Shown here piece by piece: positions 1-8,214 of a stretch of 64,000 bases of DNA. The notes beneath the pieces are model-generated. The model saw only the letters and a list, made by a program, of their open reading frames with translations. It was not told where the DNA came from and made no database searches. This DNA is from G963677445 sp963677445 (GTDB taxonomy: Bacteria > Bacteroidota > Ignavibacteria > Ignavibacteriales > Melioribacteraceae), in NCBI GenBank assembly GCA_963677445.2, contig CAXXGF010000088.1:183966-247965 (forward strand). The letters are read 5' to 3'. The translations under genes and the position numbers were made by a program. Each line of letters opens with the position of its first letter. The first letter of the stretch is position 1.

Positions 1-1075
1 CCGCAATTTTGTGTGTGGGTGAAACATATTTAATCTATATTAAATAAAATAATAATCCGCTATTTTGAGCGCGTAAACCCCTAATTCATTCAGTCATAAG
101 CAAAATAAGAAAAAAAAGTACAATTAACAATTAATAATTAATAATGAACAATGAAAAAATCAGAGTATGAGTAAGCCCTCCCGCGCTAAAAAGGGGCTCC
201 GGAGGGAAAAAATATGATGCCGGATTTTAACCAGGCAATCCTGTAATCCTTTAATCATGGTCCAGACGATGGGAAAGGATAAGAATTATTCCCTAAGCAG
301 TTAAATTCTTCGCAAAATGGCAAAACTTCAATTAACAATTAATAATGATCAATTGAAATGGCTGCTTTATTTCAAGAGTAATTGCCTTGCTGAAAAACGG
401 CTACAAAGTCACAAAAGCGCCAAATCCCACAAAAGGCTCAAAAAAACCTTATTCTTTATTTTTTGACCTTCCAGGCAACAAGAATATTTTTAAGGGAAAA
501 AGCCAGTCATTTCTTTTATGAATATTTTGACTTCTTACCGGATTATAGACATCTGAAGGTAGATCAAATCCCTCCCGTCCTCCCCTTAAAATCTTAAGGG
601 GAGGGGATTCCACTCTCGATTCATGGTATTATTATCGATAAGTTATCACCCTTGCTATATTGTTGCTGTCAAATTTGAAATTTGGCGTTTTCCCGAATTG
701 GGTTCCTTAGTAGCCGGTGTGAAAACCTAAAGAGTCCAACCTTATTAGCTTATGAAAAAATTAGTAAGGATTTTCCCGGGTTGTTTGTTCTATTTCCGTG
801 GGACTGCCGAGACCCAGGGGACTTGTGGGATGTAAGTGAGAACTGAAGTTGTTGCAATATTAAGTGAGGTATCGTAAAATTAATTGTCCCCGGAGTCCTG
901 ATTGTCCCATGATTTTTATCACAACTTTATATCTGGCTTTGTCAGTTTAAAAATCAGGAGTGAGGAACGGATGGTTTTTGGGGGAGTGATATTCGCAGGT
1001 GTTAAAATTAATAATCCGCGGGGGATGGATTTCCCGCGGATTTCGTTGATAATTATAATAGCCGGGATTTCAGAA
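1..1075. other. intergenic, repeat-bearing, no gene
   Basis: I see no credible gene here; the only open frame (902-1111) lacks a family signature. Positions 20-120 resemble 13333-13425 (shared CATATTTAATCTATAT, GAGCGC and GCAAAATA blocks in the same order). Positions 225-270 share an AATCCTTTAATCATGGT block with 13950-13990. Positions 286-325 hold a copy of the dispersed TTAAATTCTNCGCAAAATGG element. A perfect 11-bp stem with a 4-base loop lies at 579-604. Confidence 0.7.
579..604. repeat. perfect 11-bp hairpin
   Basis: CCTCCCCTTAA (579-589) pairs exactly with TTAAGGGGAGG (594-604) around a 4-base loop. No T-tract follows on either strand, so it is not a standard intrinsic terminator. The CCTCCCC end resembles the tips of the second MITE-like family described at 60835. 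Confidence 0.6.
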
Positions 1076-2029
1076 TCAATAACGGTTGCCAGCTACTCCT
1101 TCATTGATTAGGGAGGCGAGATGGTCGAGGTGTTCGCTGCTGATAGTCAGTTCCTGTGAGGCCCAGTTTTCATTGAGACGCTCAATTTTACGGGTGCCCG
1201 GAATGGCGGCTATGGAGGCGTCGCGCGAGAGAACCCACGCGAGAGCTGCCTGCGCCGGGGTGACTTCCATCTCTTTCGCGATTTCAGCCACCAGGTCGGC
1301 AAGTTTGCTGTTTTGCGCGATCGCTTCCTCGGTGAAACGGGGATTTTCGAGTCTCCAGTCATCGGGGGCAAGGTCTTTTCTTGACCGGATGGCTCCGGTT
1401 AAAAATCCGCGTCCCAGGGGACTATAAGCCACAAACCCGATATCCAGCTTTTTTACCGTCGGAAGAATCTTTTCCTCAACATCACGTGTCCAGAGGGAGT
1501 ATTCTGTCTGGAGTGCGCTTACGGGATGAACCTTGTGAGCGCGTTTAATGGTTTCCGGGTCAGCTTCTGAAAGGCCAATATAGCGCACCTTTCCTTCCTT
1601 CACCAGCTCAGCCATAGCGCCAACGGTTTCCTCAACAGGTGTTTCGGGATCAATACGATGCTGATAATAGAGATCGATATAATCTGTGCCGAGGCGCTTG
1701 AGAGAAGCTTCGCAGGCGGCTTTAACATATTCGGCGTTCCCTTTTATGCCGAGCCAGCTTCCATCTTCTGTGCGGGAGACGCCAAATTTGGTAGCCAGTG
1801 TGATTTTATCGCGGCGGCCCTTAAGCGCTCTTGCCAGAAGAATTTCATTCGTGAAGGGACCGTATATATCGGCGGTATCCCAGAATGTGCAGCCGATATC
1901 GACTGCGTGATCGAGCACTTTCAGATTTTGCTCTTCTGATGAAGAACCATAAAAATCGGACATACCCATGCAGCCCAATCCGATTGCGGGCACTTTCAGG
2001 CCCTGTGCTCCAAGTTTTATCTGTTTCAT
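1076..2029 (-). CDS. aldo/keto reductase (AKR13-like)
   Basis: This 317-residue protein is a complete NADPH-dependent aldo/keto reductase with a (beta/alpha)8 barrel, predicted cytoplasmic. The catalytic tetrad is visible: Asp51 and Tyr56 in DTADIYG, Lys81 in ATKFG, and His124 in YYQHRID. The GLGCMGMS stretch near residue 18 and the cofactor-loop IPGTRK near the C-terminus are typical of the YajO/AKR13 type, which reduces aldehydes and ketones. The start at 2029 is preceded by an AAGGAG-like site (minus strand of 2034-2046). It lies downstream of the tautomerase and AraC genes on the same strand, so co-regulation is plausible, though a gap of about 300 bp separates it. The physiological substrate cannot be told from sequence. 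Confidence 0.93.
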   Translation of the reverse strand: MKQIKLGAQGLKVPAIGLGCMGMSDFYGSSSEEQNLKVLDHAVDIGCTFWDTADIYGPFTNEILLARALKGRRDKITLATKFGVSRTEDGSWLGIKGNAEYVKAACEASLKRLGTDYIDLYYQHRIDPETPVEETVGAMAELVKEGKVRYIGLSEADPETIKRAHKVHPVSALQTEYSLWTRDVEEKILPTVKKLDIGFVAYSPLGRGFLTGAIRSRKDLAPDDWRLENPRFTEEAIAQNSKLADLVAEIAKEMEVTPAQAALAWVLSRDASIAAIPGTRKIERLNENWASQELTISSEHLDHLASLINEGVAGNRY

Positions 2030-2324
2030 AATTTTGTTCTCCTTTTTATTTATATTTGGTAATAATCGTTTTTATAAAAACTTATCCAAATCAAATTGAC
2101 AGCAAAAAATTTTGACGAGTTTTGAAATTCCGCGTATTTGGTGAAGTCAGGGAAGAGCTATTCACCGTAATTTTTCCGGCCGCTAAATCACAAAATCCCA
2201 CAAAAGCTGCAAAAATGAACTAAATTTTTAATTACGCCTGACTTGAATTAAGTAATGAATTCACAATACCTTATCTGAAATTATTAATTTGATTTATTTC
2301 TTTCTTATTGACCCATAACGCAGG

Positions 2325-2516
2325 TTAATGATTCCTGATTTCTTTAAGTGTTTTTCCACCGACCCCGATGTTTTCTGCCGGATATTCCTGTACATAAACA
2401 AAAAAATACTCAGGGGGATATTCGGTGATTTCAGATGCTTTCTGTGTAAGATTTTCTACCAGAAGTTTTTTCTTTTCTTCGCTTATTTTGTCAATAGCGA
2501 TTGTAATCGCGGGCAA
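2325..2516 (-). CDS. 4-oxalocrotonate tautomerase family protein
   Basis: This 63-residue protein matches the small tautomerase family. Proline follows the initiator Met (MPAITIAIDK), so processing would expose the catalytic Pro-1, and the length is the usual 60-80 residues. The family catalyses keto-enol tautomerisation of 2-oxo acids in aromatic meta-cleavage and related pathways and assembles as hexamers. It sits 25 bp downstream of the AraC-type regulator gene on the same strand and upstream of an aldo/keto reductase, which suggests a small carbonyl or xenobiotic response unit. The usual Arg11 cannot be placed with certainty, so the substrate is open. Confidence 0.85.
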   Translation of the reverse strand: MPAITIAIDKISEEKKKLLVENLTQKASEITEYPPEYFFVYVQEYPAENIGVGGKTLKEIRNH

Positions 2517-2541
2517 AATAACCTCCTTAATAAATTATATT

Positions 2542-3543
2542 TCAGTTTATATTTGCGCGTATAATTTCGGGTGTATGACCTGTCCATGAGCGGAAAGCCC
2601 TGAAGAATGAATTGGGTTCTTCGTAGCCAAGCAGAAACGAAATTTCAGCGTTGGAATATTCTGTGGATGAAAGGTAATGCCGGGCGAGTTCCTCACGAAG
2701 TTCATCGAGCACTTCACGGAATGAGGTGCCCTCCTCCATTAAACGGCGCTGAAGAGTGCGGGCGCTGATGGCCAGTTTTATCGCGACATAATTCATCGAG
2801 TTATTTCCGCTCGGAAGCATCTCCAGCAGGCATGCTCTTACCCGCTCTCTGAATGATGATTCTTTTGTTAACGTTTCCATCCGTTTTTCAAATGCCGATT
2901 CAAGGATTGTCCACATGCCGTGATTTGCTGTCAGAAATGGTTTCGCGGCGTCTGAAGCGGAAAATACCACCCTGTTGATTTCTGCGCGCGTGATATCTTT
3001 ACCGAGGAAAGATTCATATTCTCCCTGTTCAGGAATATCGATGCTGCTCTCCGCCGTTACCGGACAAATCTGTTCACGTGTGGCTATTCGCGCCAATTGT
3101 ACCCAGAATGTAAGCTCAAAGGCGACAAATGCCGTGGGGAGGGGATCATTACGCAGACCGGCAATAGTTAGTGTGGTCTGATCCTTTTCCTGCGTTATCT
3201 CCAGTTTTACCGGCGCGGTAACCTGTTTATAATGGGCTGTGCGTCTGAGAGCCTGGTTCAGGTTATCGCAGCTTAAAAAGGCGATTATAGTCGGGTCCAT
3301 TGTTGTCGCGCTGATATTTTGCGCCAGGCGCAGTGAAAAGGCAGGTATATTTCCGGTGACATAAGTGAGCCCTTCCCAGAAGCGGAAATATTCATCCGCC
3401 GTAACGGAGGGGGTTTCCCGGAGCAGCAGGTCCAGGGGCAGCCGCGCTTGCCGCAGAACTTCGGTTCCTGAAATATTCAGGTCTTTCAGCAATGTTGGCC
3501 AGCCTTTTTCCAGGTTGTATTTCTGGTTTTCTGTTTTTGTCAT
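2542..3543 (-). CDS. AraC family transcriptional regulator (arabinose-binding-like N-terminus)
   Basis: This 333-residue protein has an N-terminal effector region of the AraC/OruR type (roughly residues 20-205). A C-terminal AraC/XylS DNA-binding domain with two helix-turn-helix motifs follows (about 235-330): ISARTLQRRL is the first recognition helix region, and YSNAEISFLLGYEEPNSFFRAFRSW marks the second. This architecture resembles regulators of catabolic and stress genes in Proteobacteria and FCB bacteria. It is the first gene of a same-strand set with the tautomerase (25 bp away) and the aldo/keto reductase, which it probably controls. The inducer is unknown. Confidence 0.92.
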   Translation of the reverse strand: MTKTENQKYNLEKGWPTLLKDLNISGTEVLRQARLPLDLLLRETPSVTADEYFRFWEGLTYVTGNIPAFSLRLAQNISATTMDPTIIAFLSCDNLNQALRRTAHYKQVTAPVKLEITQEKDQTTLTIAGLRNDPLPTAFVAFELTFWVQLARIATREQICPVTAESSIDIPEQGEYESFLGKDITRAEINRVVFSASDAAKPFLTANHGMWTILESAFEKRMETLTKESSFRERVRACLLEMLPSGNNSMNYVAIKLAISARTLQRRLMEEGTSFREVLDELREELARHYLSSTEYSNAEISFLLGYEEPNSFFRAFRSWTGHTPEIIRANIN

Positions 3544-3941
3544 CCTGATTTTCCTTTGTTTTCAGCTTTATAAGAAATCGGTGAATTAAGTTACTTATAT
3601 TTTATTTACCGATGACTAATATTTGCTTTCGCAATATAAAACTAAACAGCGCATATACCACTATCAGTTCACGCCGGAATTAAATCAGATCGCGCCAGAA
3701 AACTATTATGGAATAAGTGAGGGTGGCTCAGCGGCACTGCTGTCAACTAAAGCCCCGATTCGTTTCCATTAGGAGGTGTAGTTTTTTCTCTGCTCTTCTC
3801 CACGGGCCGCCCTCTTCGAAGGCTGCCGCGGTTATTAGGCTTTGCTCCCTGTCGGGGACCTTTAATTACAAATAATTACTAAGTTAAAAGCAGTGGCTCT
3901 GCAGGGATGTATTTCTGGCTGATTTCGCTGAAGATTTTTTG
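3544..3941. other. intergenic with MITE-related fragment
   Basis: I see no gene. At 3734-3749 is GCACTGCTGTCAACTA, almost the terminal repeat of the MITE-like element at 31624. The following 3755-3880 stretch aligns by eye with 43941-44040, including a shared CCCTGTCGGGGAC block, and with the interior of that element. It reads as a decayed relative. Confidence 0.55.
3734..3880 (+). repeat. decayed relative of the 31624-31800 MITE-like element
   Basis: It starts with 15 of the 17 terminal bases of the 31624 element. Its interior ends in GGCTTTGCTCCCTGTCGGGG, matching the reverse complement of the 31660-31690 interior. I find no matching right-hand inverted end, so the copy is truncated or rearranged. 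Confidence 0.5.
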
Positions 3942-4290
3942 TCGGGATTGCTTTGTGGTTTGGGGTGGGCGGAATGGCGGGGATGAATAAATTATGCTGG
4001 GAGGATAGAGAAAAATAACTTCCGTAATAATTCGGAATTGTTGCCGCCGCAAATGGAAAAATACCGAAATGATTTCGTGAATTCTTATAAGCAGTATTTA
4101 TTCTCTCTTCAATCCCTCGAACAGGCAGAAGAAAATTACAGAATAAATTAGGAGAGTTATGAAAATGGGTTGATAACCACTGCCGATCTTCTGAAAGCCC
4201 GGGCCCTTCTCCGGCAAACTAAAGACAAACTCACGGACTCCAAAACAAACTACAGGATTATGAAAACAAAGCATTCGGTTGGTTGGGGGA
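3942..4290 (+). pseudogene. TolC-like outer-membrane efflux protein fragment, left copy
   Basis: The plus strand encodes a decayed stretch of a TolC-type outer-membrane factor: helix-rich segments such as LQSLEQAEENYRIN and ESYENGLIT, corresponding to the alpha-barrel repeat that normally ends in LLxARALLRQTK. An in-frame TAG interrupts it after EENYRIN, and neither a signal peptide nor a start is present. The stretch is repeated in the same orientation at 14147-14509, where the interrupting stop is absent. The two copies bracket the low-GC vWA/tubulin/calpain island. Confidence 0.75.
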
Positions 4291-4302
4291 TGGGGGATTG
4301 AA

Positions 4303-4320
4303 GCAATGCTGTCAACTAAA
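4303..4320 (+). repeat. terminal-repeat-like motif
   Basis: GCAATGCTGTCAACTAAA differs at two or three positions from the 17-base terminal repeat of the element at 31624, and stands in the same orientation as the copy at 3734. It abuts the end of the left TolC fragment and the start of the AT-rich island, so it may mark an old insertion boundary. Confidence 0.5.
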
Positions 4321-4470
4321 TTCCAATTTCTTTCTTACGTCCATGAATAAATTGGGCATTGTTCACTTTTGGTGTCCATTCCCACTTTGAATTCCCTTTG
4401 GGAACATATTTAGACGACTCAACTTTGATACCTTCTGAGTAAATAAAAATACAAAAATCCTTAAGTTGCT
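4316..4470 (-). pseudogene. short protein-coding remnant at island edge
   Basis: An open minus-strand stretch of about 48 codons without a start reads IKVESSKYVPKGNSKWEWTP and continues to FIHGRKKEIGI followed by a stop. The stop codon lies inside the terminal-repeat-like motif at 4303-4320. It could be the tail of a transposase or of a cargo gene; I do not recognise the family. It is listed because the codon pattern looks protein-like and because of its placement. Confidence 0.3.
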
Positions 4471-4944
4471 AGTATTGGAGAGTCTGAGGGAAAGACTTAA
4501 CTGAATTCCAACAACCTGAGACTATATATAGCCTGATATGATTATATTAATAATGCCAATCTAAAGGGTTGTTTTCTTAATCCCTCATTATTTTTTTGTA
4601 TGTTTTTCCGGAAAATAATATATCATGTACCAGAGTGAATATAACCGGCACTTGTATGAAACTTACAAAAGCAGAGAAGTAAAACTTTTTTTAGAGGTAG
4701 AACGGAGGGCTAAACAGTGTTAAAGTAAGTTGTGCAATCCTTGAAATTTTATTTAAAAAATTACAGTCTTCGGAGTAAATGAAACAAAGAAACCAGTAGT
4801 ACAGTGTCTCAGTGAAATGATTGGAGTGGAAGTGCCCATTATAGAGCCTATTTCATAAAAATATTTTCACAAAAAGTCATTTTTTGTTGAGACAATACAA
4901 GATAATATATAAATCGTCTTAAATAAAGAAAAAAGATATTCCCC
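4471..4944. other. AT-rich intergenic, no gene seen
   Basis: This is the AT-rich tail behind the calpain-like gene. A weak stem of CAAAAA with TTTTTG near 4868-4890 could slow minus-strand transcription, but it lacks a G+C-rich stem. I see nothing else I can support. Confidence 0.5.
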
Positions 4945-7900
4945 TTAATCTCTGGTAACATTTTGCATATTTAGGTTGTTTTTGATTTTTAATATTCCAA
5001 TTCTTTTCTCACTTTCTTCAAGGATAAGCATCTTTTTAGTATCGATTCCTTCTTGCTTAAGGGCTTCGACTATATCTTCCCCAATTACCTTGTTTTTCCC
5101 AACCATGTAAGTAATTATTTTAGAATAATTTCCTTTAAAGATAAATCCTATAGGATCGGAATTTTCAACTATTTCTCTGGCAAAATTTTTCTTCTGACTT
5201 AAATCCAGTGTAATATTAAATACATTTTTATTCAACAAACTTTCAAGAGAATTATCTTTAATATTTTGCCAATCATTCTCTCGTATTAGTTTGTCAAAAT
5301 TTCTGCTTATATAATTTTCATAGTTCTTAATAAAATACTCTCTGTAGTAATCCGATAAGTGTTCATCTTCCTTAAAGTCAAAATCGAAGTACAAAATTGT
5401 ATCAAAGTTGTACTTTAAATTTTCAATAGGAATTTCGAACGAATTTCCATGAGGATTATAAATTACGTAAGTTTTTTCAGTTACATCTAATAAGGTAAAT
5501 GCATGGCTTTTAATAAATTCTTCACATGATTCATTATGTTCTTGAGGATTACTATATAAGATTATAGGTTTATTAGATTCCAGAAGATGATTTTTAATTC
5601 TGATGTGATAATCATTCGAACTATCTTCAGGAGTTATATGTTCATAAATCGCTTTTTTACCCGATAAGGCAAGGCTATAATCAATTTTGCGTAGTTCTCC
5701 ATATTTATCAGTACCATTTATATTAGAATAATCTTTTCCATTTATTTTTGCCCATGCTTTTTCAATTACCATCGGCCATAACTCTTTTACATCTTCTATA
5801 GTGGACCCAAACTTCGCGTAAACTGGTGATTTTGTTTCTTTTTCAATCCAGAATTTATTGTCAATACAAACCTTGTACTTTTTAGAATTCTCACCAAAAA
5901 AAGTTATTTCATATATACCTTTATCATGGTTAATAATATTTTTTATATAGTGAGCTTGTTTATGTGCAATTCCCGAAAGGGCAGCAACAAAATAGCAATC
6001 CCCAACCTGACCTTGCTTAACATCTGAAAAAAGTATTTCTTTGCTCTCATTTTCGCCAGTAAGGAATAATTTTGTTTTTTCACCATTAATACATGAATAT
6101 TCCTGAGTTTGTTGATCATAAACCCGCTTATTTGCTTTAATAATTTCATTCTCTTCTACTTTATCAGTAAAATCTGTGTAATTTGGTAGAATTAAATCAT
6201 TCCCAACATTTAAATAACTTTCAAATATATCGGAAATCTTCTTTTTATCAAAATATGTTAGCTTTTGAGTGGTGCAGTAATATTCTACATCCTTTTTATT
6301 TAATATTGACTGATAAAAACTTTGATTACCAAGAGAAAAGTCTGCACAAAGTTTTTCATATTTCTTTTTAAATCTATTAAATGAATCATTAAATGATGAA
6401 ATTGTATCAAGGTGAATTTTAACATAATCAATACTATTGCCAACAACTTTTACAGCCATTTCGTATCTTTTTTGTTCAAGTATCTCATTGAAATATTTGT
6501 TATATGTGTTCATATATTGATGGACCAGCTGATATTTTTCTTGAGTTAAAAATCCCAACACTTCTTTTTCTTTTTGTAACTCCTTTTTTAACAACAAGGC
6601 CTTTATTATACCAACAGTTGTTCCAGAAGCAGTAAAAATTCCAGAAACTATTAAACTATATAGTAAGTCGTCAACTATCCAAAGGTATATTGTGCCAATT
6701 ATCAAGCTGAATAGAAAGGAACCAAATGGGATTACGATTAAGTTAATAAAACTTTTTGTTCGCCATCTTACAGAAAGTTGTGATTTTAAGTCTGCAATTT
6801 TCCTGTAACTTCTGGATATATTGCTATCAATTTGATCCACTGAACTTTTAATTCCATTTCGTTCTCTATCGCAATCTTCTTTCTTTGAACTTTCTTTCGT
6901 ACTGGCTATCAGCGTATTTTTCTTATTAGATAAGGTTATACTGTTATATACTTTATCTTTTTGTATTACCAGTTGAACCACATCAGGCTCTTTCAATAAA
7001 AGATTTGAGCAATATATGGCTGTTTTGATTGAATCACTGGCTACAAACTGCATATCGTCATCATTATTTAAATTACCGGTATAACCAAGGTCAAATAAAT
7101 ATTTTAATTTTTCTATCAAAGTCTGTTCTAATTCTTTCCCTCTCTTTTGCGAAAATGTAACATCTTCTTGTTCCAGTCTGTCTATGTTCGGTTGAAATTT
7201 TTCTTGGCTTTCATCTATAGCATTAAATATTTCATTTGTAATGCTTTTTAATTTTCCCTCATCGCCATTATTGTTTATCTCAGAATGCGCGTTGTAAAAG
7301 GAATTCATACGGAATTCAAATGATTTTTGAAAAGTTAAGTCTATATTTTTCACTGCCCTGTTTTTTTGAAATTCATCTTCAATTTTTGCAAAATGTTCAT
7401 AAAAAAATCCTTGCATGTGAGTATAGAGCTTATATTTTTTATCATCGGTCAATTCATCTTCAGCAACAAGTTCACTAATAAAACTCTTTTTTCTTAATAG
7501 AGAAATATACTGTAACACTTTATCTTGGTCGAATCCTACAGCAGCAGAACCTATAGTATTGTAGCGTATCGGACTATCATCTAATCTGTTTGGAGAAGGA
7601 TTTGAACAGTGAGTTAGATCCAAATCAACCAAACTTTCTGACCTTACAAGAAGTTTCATTTGCTCCATAAACTGAACAAAGACAAATTCTATTCTTTGGC
7701 TTATCTTTTCAGTTTTAGAGTTGAAAACATCAAGAATCAGATTATAAAAAGTACTCAATGAAAAGTATAAATCTTTTTTTTGCCAATCCTTAAAATATTG
7801 CTCAAATTTAAGATAGAATTCTTTATCCTTAAGATCACTAGCCAATTCACGGTTCAGATCACGAATTATAGCATTAAAGAAATAGTAATCGGTTTGTTCG

Positions 7901-8214
7901 CCTTCATTAAAATCGGGGAATTCTTTTAATTTTTCCCAAAAAGAAAAGTATTCATCGCTATTTTCATCGCCAACAATATCAATAAACGAAATAATAAAGG
8001 GATTACTGAGAATCACACCATCCTTGGCATATTGTACTTTAGTTTCTCTATCAGGTTTAAATCTTATTAAGTCTTTAATAGTTATATTATAATCTCTACA
8101 AATTATTAAGTCATTAAATTCTGAATAGTATTCAACAACTAACTCTTTTATTAGACTAGCATATTTACATTTTTGATGATATAAAAACACAGTAGGATGA
8201 ATATTAGTGGCCAT
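4945..8214 (-). CDS. membrane-anchored calpain-like cysteine protease
   Basis: This 1089-residue protein carries a C-terminal papain-fold domain of the calpain type (about residues 725-945). The nucleophile Cys740 lies in KQGQVGDCYFVAAL (calpain: QGxLGDCWxLAA), His904 in KSHAFTLLDV, and Asn920 in YNPHGN (calpain: NPWGN). Spacing fits the calpain triad. Residues 1-480 are mostly helical and charged with no domain I can name. Two membrane helices follow (about 489-514 and 517-542) with a short turn, then a coiled-coil stretch, so both long arms should be cytoplasmic. The start codon overlaps the end of the tubulin-like gene by 11 bp, implying translational coupling. A C-terminal extension of about 140 residues follows the protease and ends with no known motif. 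The DNA is markedly AT-rich compared with flanking genes, suggesting transfer. Calpain assignment is firm from motifs; the substrate and regulation are unknown. Confidence 0.85.
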   Translation of the reverse strand: MATNIHPTVFLYHQKCKYASLIKELVVEYYSEFNDLIICRDYNITIKDLIRFKPDRETKVQYAKDGVILSNPFIISFIDIVGDENSDEYFSFWEKLKEFPDFNEGEQTDYYFFNAIIRDLNRELASDLKDKEFYLKFEQYFKDWQKKDLYFSLSTFYNLILDVFNSKTEKISQRIEFVFVQFMEQMKLLVRSESLVDLDLTHCSNPSPNRLDDSPIRYNTIGSAAVGFDQDKVLQYISLLRKKSFISELVAEDELTDDKKYKLYTHMQGFFYEHFAKIEDEFQKNRAVKNIDLTFQKSFEFRMNSFYNAHSEINNNGDEGKLKSITNEIFNAIDESQEKFQPNIDRLEQEDVTFSQKRGKELEQTLIEKLKYLFDLGYTGNLNNDDDMQFVASDSIKTAIYCSNLLLKEPDVVQLVIQKDKVYNSITLSNKKNTLIASTKESSKKEDCDRERNGIKSSVDQIDSNISRSYRKIADLKSQLSVRWRTKSFINLIVIPFGSFLFSLIIGTIYLWIVDDLLYSLIVSGIFTASGTTVGIIKALLLKKELQKEKEVLGFLTQEKYQLVHQYMNTYNKYFNEILEQKRYEMAVKVVGNSIDYVKIHLDTISSFNDSFNRFKKKYEKLCADFSLGNQSFYQSILNKKDVEYYCTTQKLTYFDKKKISDIFESYLNVGNDLILPNYTDFTDKVEENEIIKANKRVYDQQTQEYSCINGEKTKLFLTGENESKEILFSDVKQGQVGDCYFVAALSGIAHKQAHYIKNIINHDKGIYEITFFGENSKKYKVCIDNKFWIEKETKSPVYAKFGSTIEDVKELWPMVIEKAWAKINGKDYSNINGTDKYGELRKIDYSLALSGKKAIYEHITPEDSSNDYHIRIKNHLLESNKPIILYSNPQEHNESCEEFIKSHAFTLLDVTEKTYVIYNPHGNSFEIPIENLKYNFDTILYFDFDFKEDEHLSDYYREYFIKNYENYISRNFDKLIRENDWQNIKDNSLESLLNKNVFNITLDLSQKKNFAREIVENSDPIGFIFKGNYSKIITYMVGKNKVIGEDIVEALKQEGIDTKKMLILEESEKRIGILKIKNNLNMQNVTRD

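Noticed and set aside
902..1111. 69-codon open frame
   Set aside because: No family signature, overlaps the end of the aldo/keto reductase gene on the other strand, and lies in repeat-bearing DNA.
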